Assembly (NCBI RefSeq): GCF_000803315.1
Contig: NZ_JRMH01000001.1
Coordinates: 1,302,001-1,366,000 of the forward strand
Direction: 5' to 3'
DNA: 64,000 bases
DNA from: Pectobacterium actinidiae
Lineage (GTDB): Bacteria; Pseudomonadota; Gammaproteobacteria; Enterobacterales; Enterobacteriaceae
Below the pieces are notes generated by a model, which made no database searches, had not been told where the DNA came from, and saw only the letters and a list, made by a program, of their open reading frames with translations. Positions 63,651 to 64,000 of this stretch are shown piece after piece; position 1 is the stretch's first letter; every line of letters starts with the position of its first letter. A program made the translations under genes and the position numbers.

Positions 63651-64000
63651 CTACGGCGTCTGGCTGTCGGCCAGCCTGCTGATATGCATAGTCAACCAGG
63701 TGAGTTCTTCTTTCGGCAAGGCTATTTGGTATTTTTCCTGCACGTAATCTCTGATGGCCCAGGAAATCGCCATCGCTTCAGGGTAGTGTTTCAGCAGTTC
63801 CTGATAGAAATCGTCCGTGCGTCCCGGTGCGATTTTGCGGGCAATCACCCGTTCGGAGAAATACCGCAGATGGGTGATAAAGCGCAGGTAATCGACGGCG
63901 TTGACATCAATATTCTTGTTTAGCTTATAGCGGACAATCTCTGCCAGACGGTTCACCAGTTGAACCTGCTGGTGGGCATCGGCAATTTCGGCGCTGCCCG
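63651..64000 (-). CDS. PRD-containing BglG-family antiterminator, C-terminal part
   Basis: The frame is open from the stop at 63651 to the window edge, giving about 116 residues. They form the second PRD: QQVQLVNRLAEIVRYKLN, VNAVDYLRFITHLRYFSERV and LTWLTMHISRL, with the conserved PTS-phosphorylatable His. A GTG at 63956 is internal, not a start. The N-terminal CAT and first PRD lie beyond base 64000. It belongs to a neighbouring sugar PTS operon. Confidence 0.88.
   Translation of the reverse strand, partial: GSAEIADAHQQVQLVNRLAEIVRYKLNKNIDVNAVDYLRFITHLRYFSERVIARKIAPGRTDDFYQELLKHYPEAMAISWAIRDYVQEKYQIALPKEELTWLTMHISRLADSQTP

Overview
The window looks like chromosome of a soft-rot enterobacterium, most likely Pectobacterium. 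This is inferred from gene order (udk-dcd-asmA ... yegH-wza-wzb-wzc ... galF-gnd), close protein similarity to Escherichia coli for the core genes, the dispersed palindromic repeats, and accessory functions typical of plant-associated enterics (beta-glucoside use, inositol catabolism, a secreted chorismate mutase). I could not run database searches, so names rest on recalled families and visible motifs.

Layout. (1) 1-7.0 kb: the 3' end of udk, then dcd, asmA, dcuC, a HepT/MntA toxin-antitoxin pair and yegH. In E. coli asmA and yegH are adjacent, so dcuC plus the TA pair look inserted. (2) 7.0-30.7 kb: a Wzx/Wzy-type surface polysaccharide locus. A long leader ends in a JUMPStart/ops site for RfaH, followed by a wecA-type initiating transferase, wza-wzb-wzc, a strong hairpin after wzc, then rmlA-rmlD-rmlC (no rmlB), a three-gene aldolase/HAD/CMP-transferase cassette, wzx, four predicted glycosyltransferases, an acyltransferase, two SDR sugar-nucleotide enzymes, wzy, galF and gnd. 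The section from about 18.4 to 27.8 kb is very AT-rich, as expected of an exchanged antigen cassette. (3) 31-35 kb: yjbEFGH, a second exopolysaccharide secretion operon. (4) 35.4-37.8 kb: a dispersed repeat, a periplasmic/secreted AroQ-gamma chorismate mutase and a sedolisin (S53) peptidase. (5) 37.8-41.8 kb: a 6-phospho-beta-glucosidase operon with a CRP site, a promoter, and a RAT/terminator antitermination switch, closed by its own BglG-type antiterminator, then a MASE2-GGDEF diguanylate cyclase. (6) 41.9-43.6 kb: an orphan periplasmic binding protein and a small ABM-domain protein. (7) 43.7-59.2 kb: a full myo-inositol catabolic cluster (RpiR-type regulator, iolA, iolD, iolG, an ABC sugar importer, a second Gfo/Idh/MocA dehydrogenase, an iolC-iolJ fusion, iolE, iolB). 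(8) 59.3-64 kb: ParDE-like TA, an Fbp-type ferric iron ABC importer with an unusually short ATPase, and the 3' part of another PRD antiterminator.

How the parts work together. Polysaccharide assembly starts on undecaprenyl phosphate (WecA), adds rhamnose or a rhamnose epimer and possibly a CMP-activated ulosonic acid, flips by Wzx, polymerises by Wzy and exports through Wza/Wzc/Wzb. Inositol enters by ABC import and is converted by IolG, IolE, IolD, IolB, IolC, the IolJ-like domain and IolA to central metabolites. Matching palindromic sites upstream of iolA, iolG and the regulator suggest one RpiR-type repressor controls the regulon.

Most notable observations: (a) two roughly 240-bp non-coding elements flanking iolD whose sequences differ but whose stems are kept by compensatory changes in at least five helices, while loops and linkers are conserved; (b) a coupled aldolase-phosphatase-cytidylyltransferase cassette that looks like an alternative route to a CMP-activated 3-deoxy-ulosonic acid; (c) a secreted chorismate mutase with an Arg-to-Gln change in its active-site set, next to a sedolisin.
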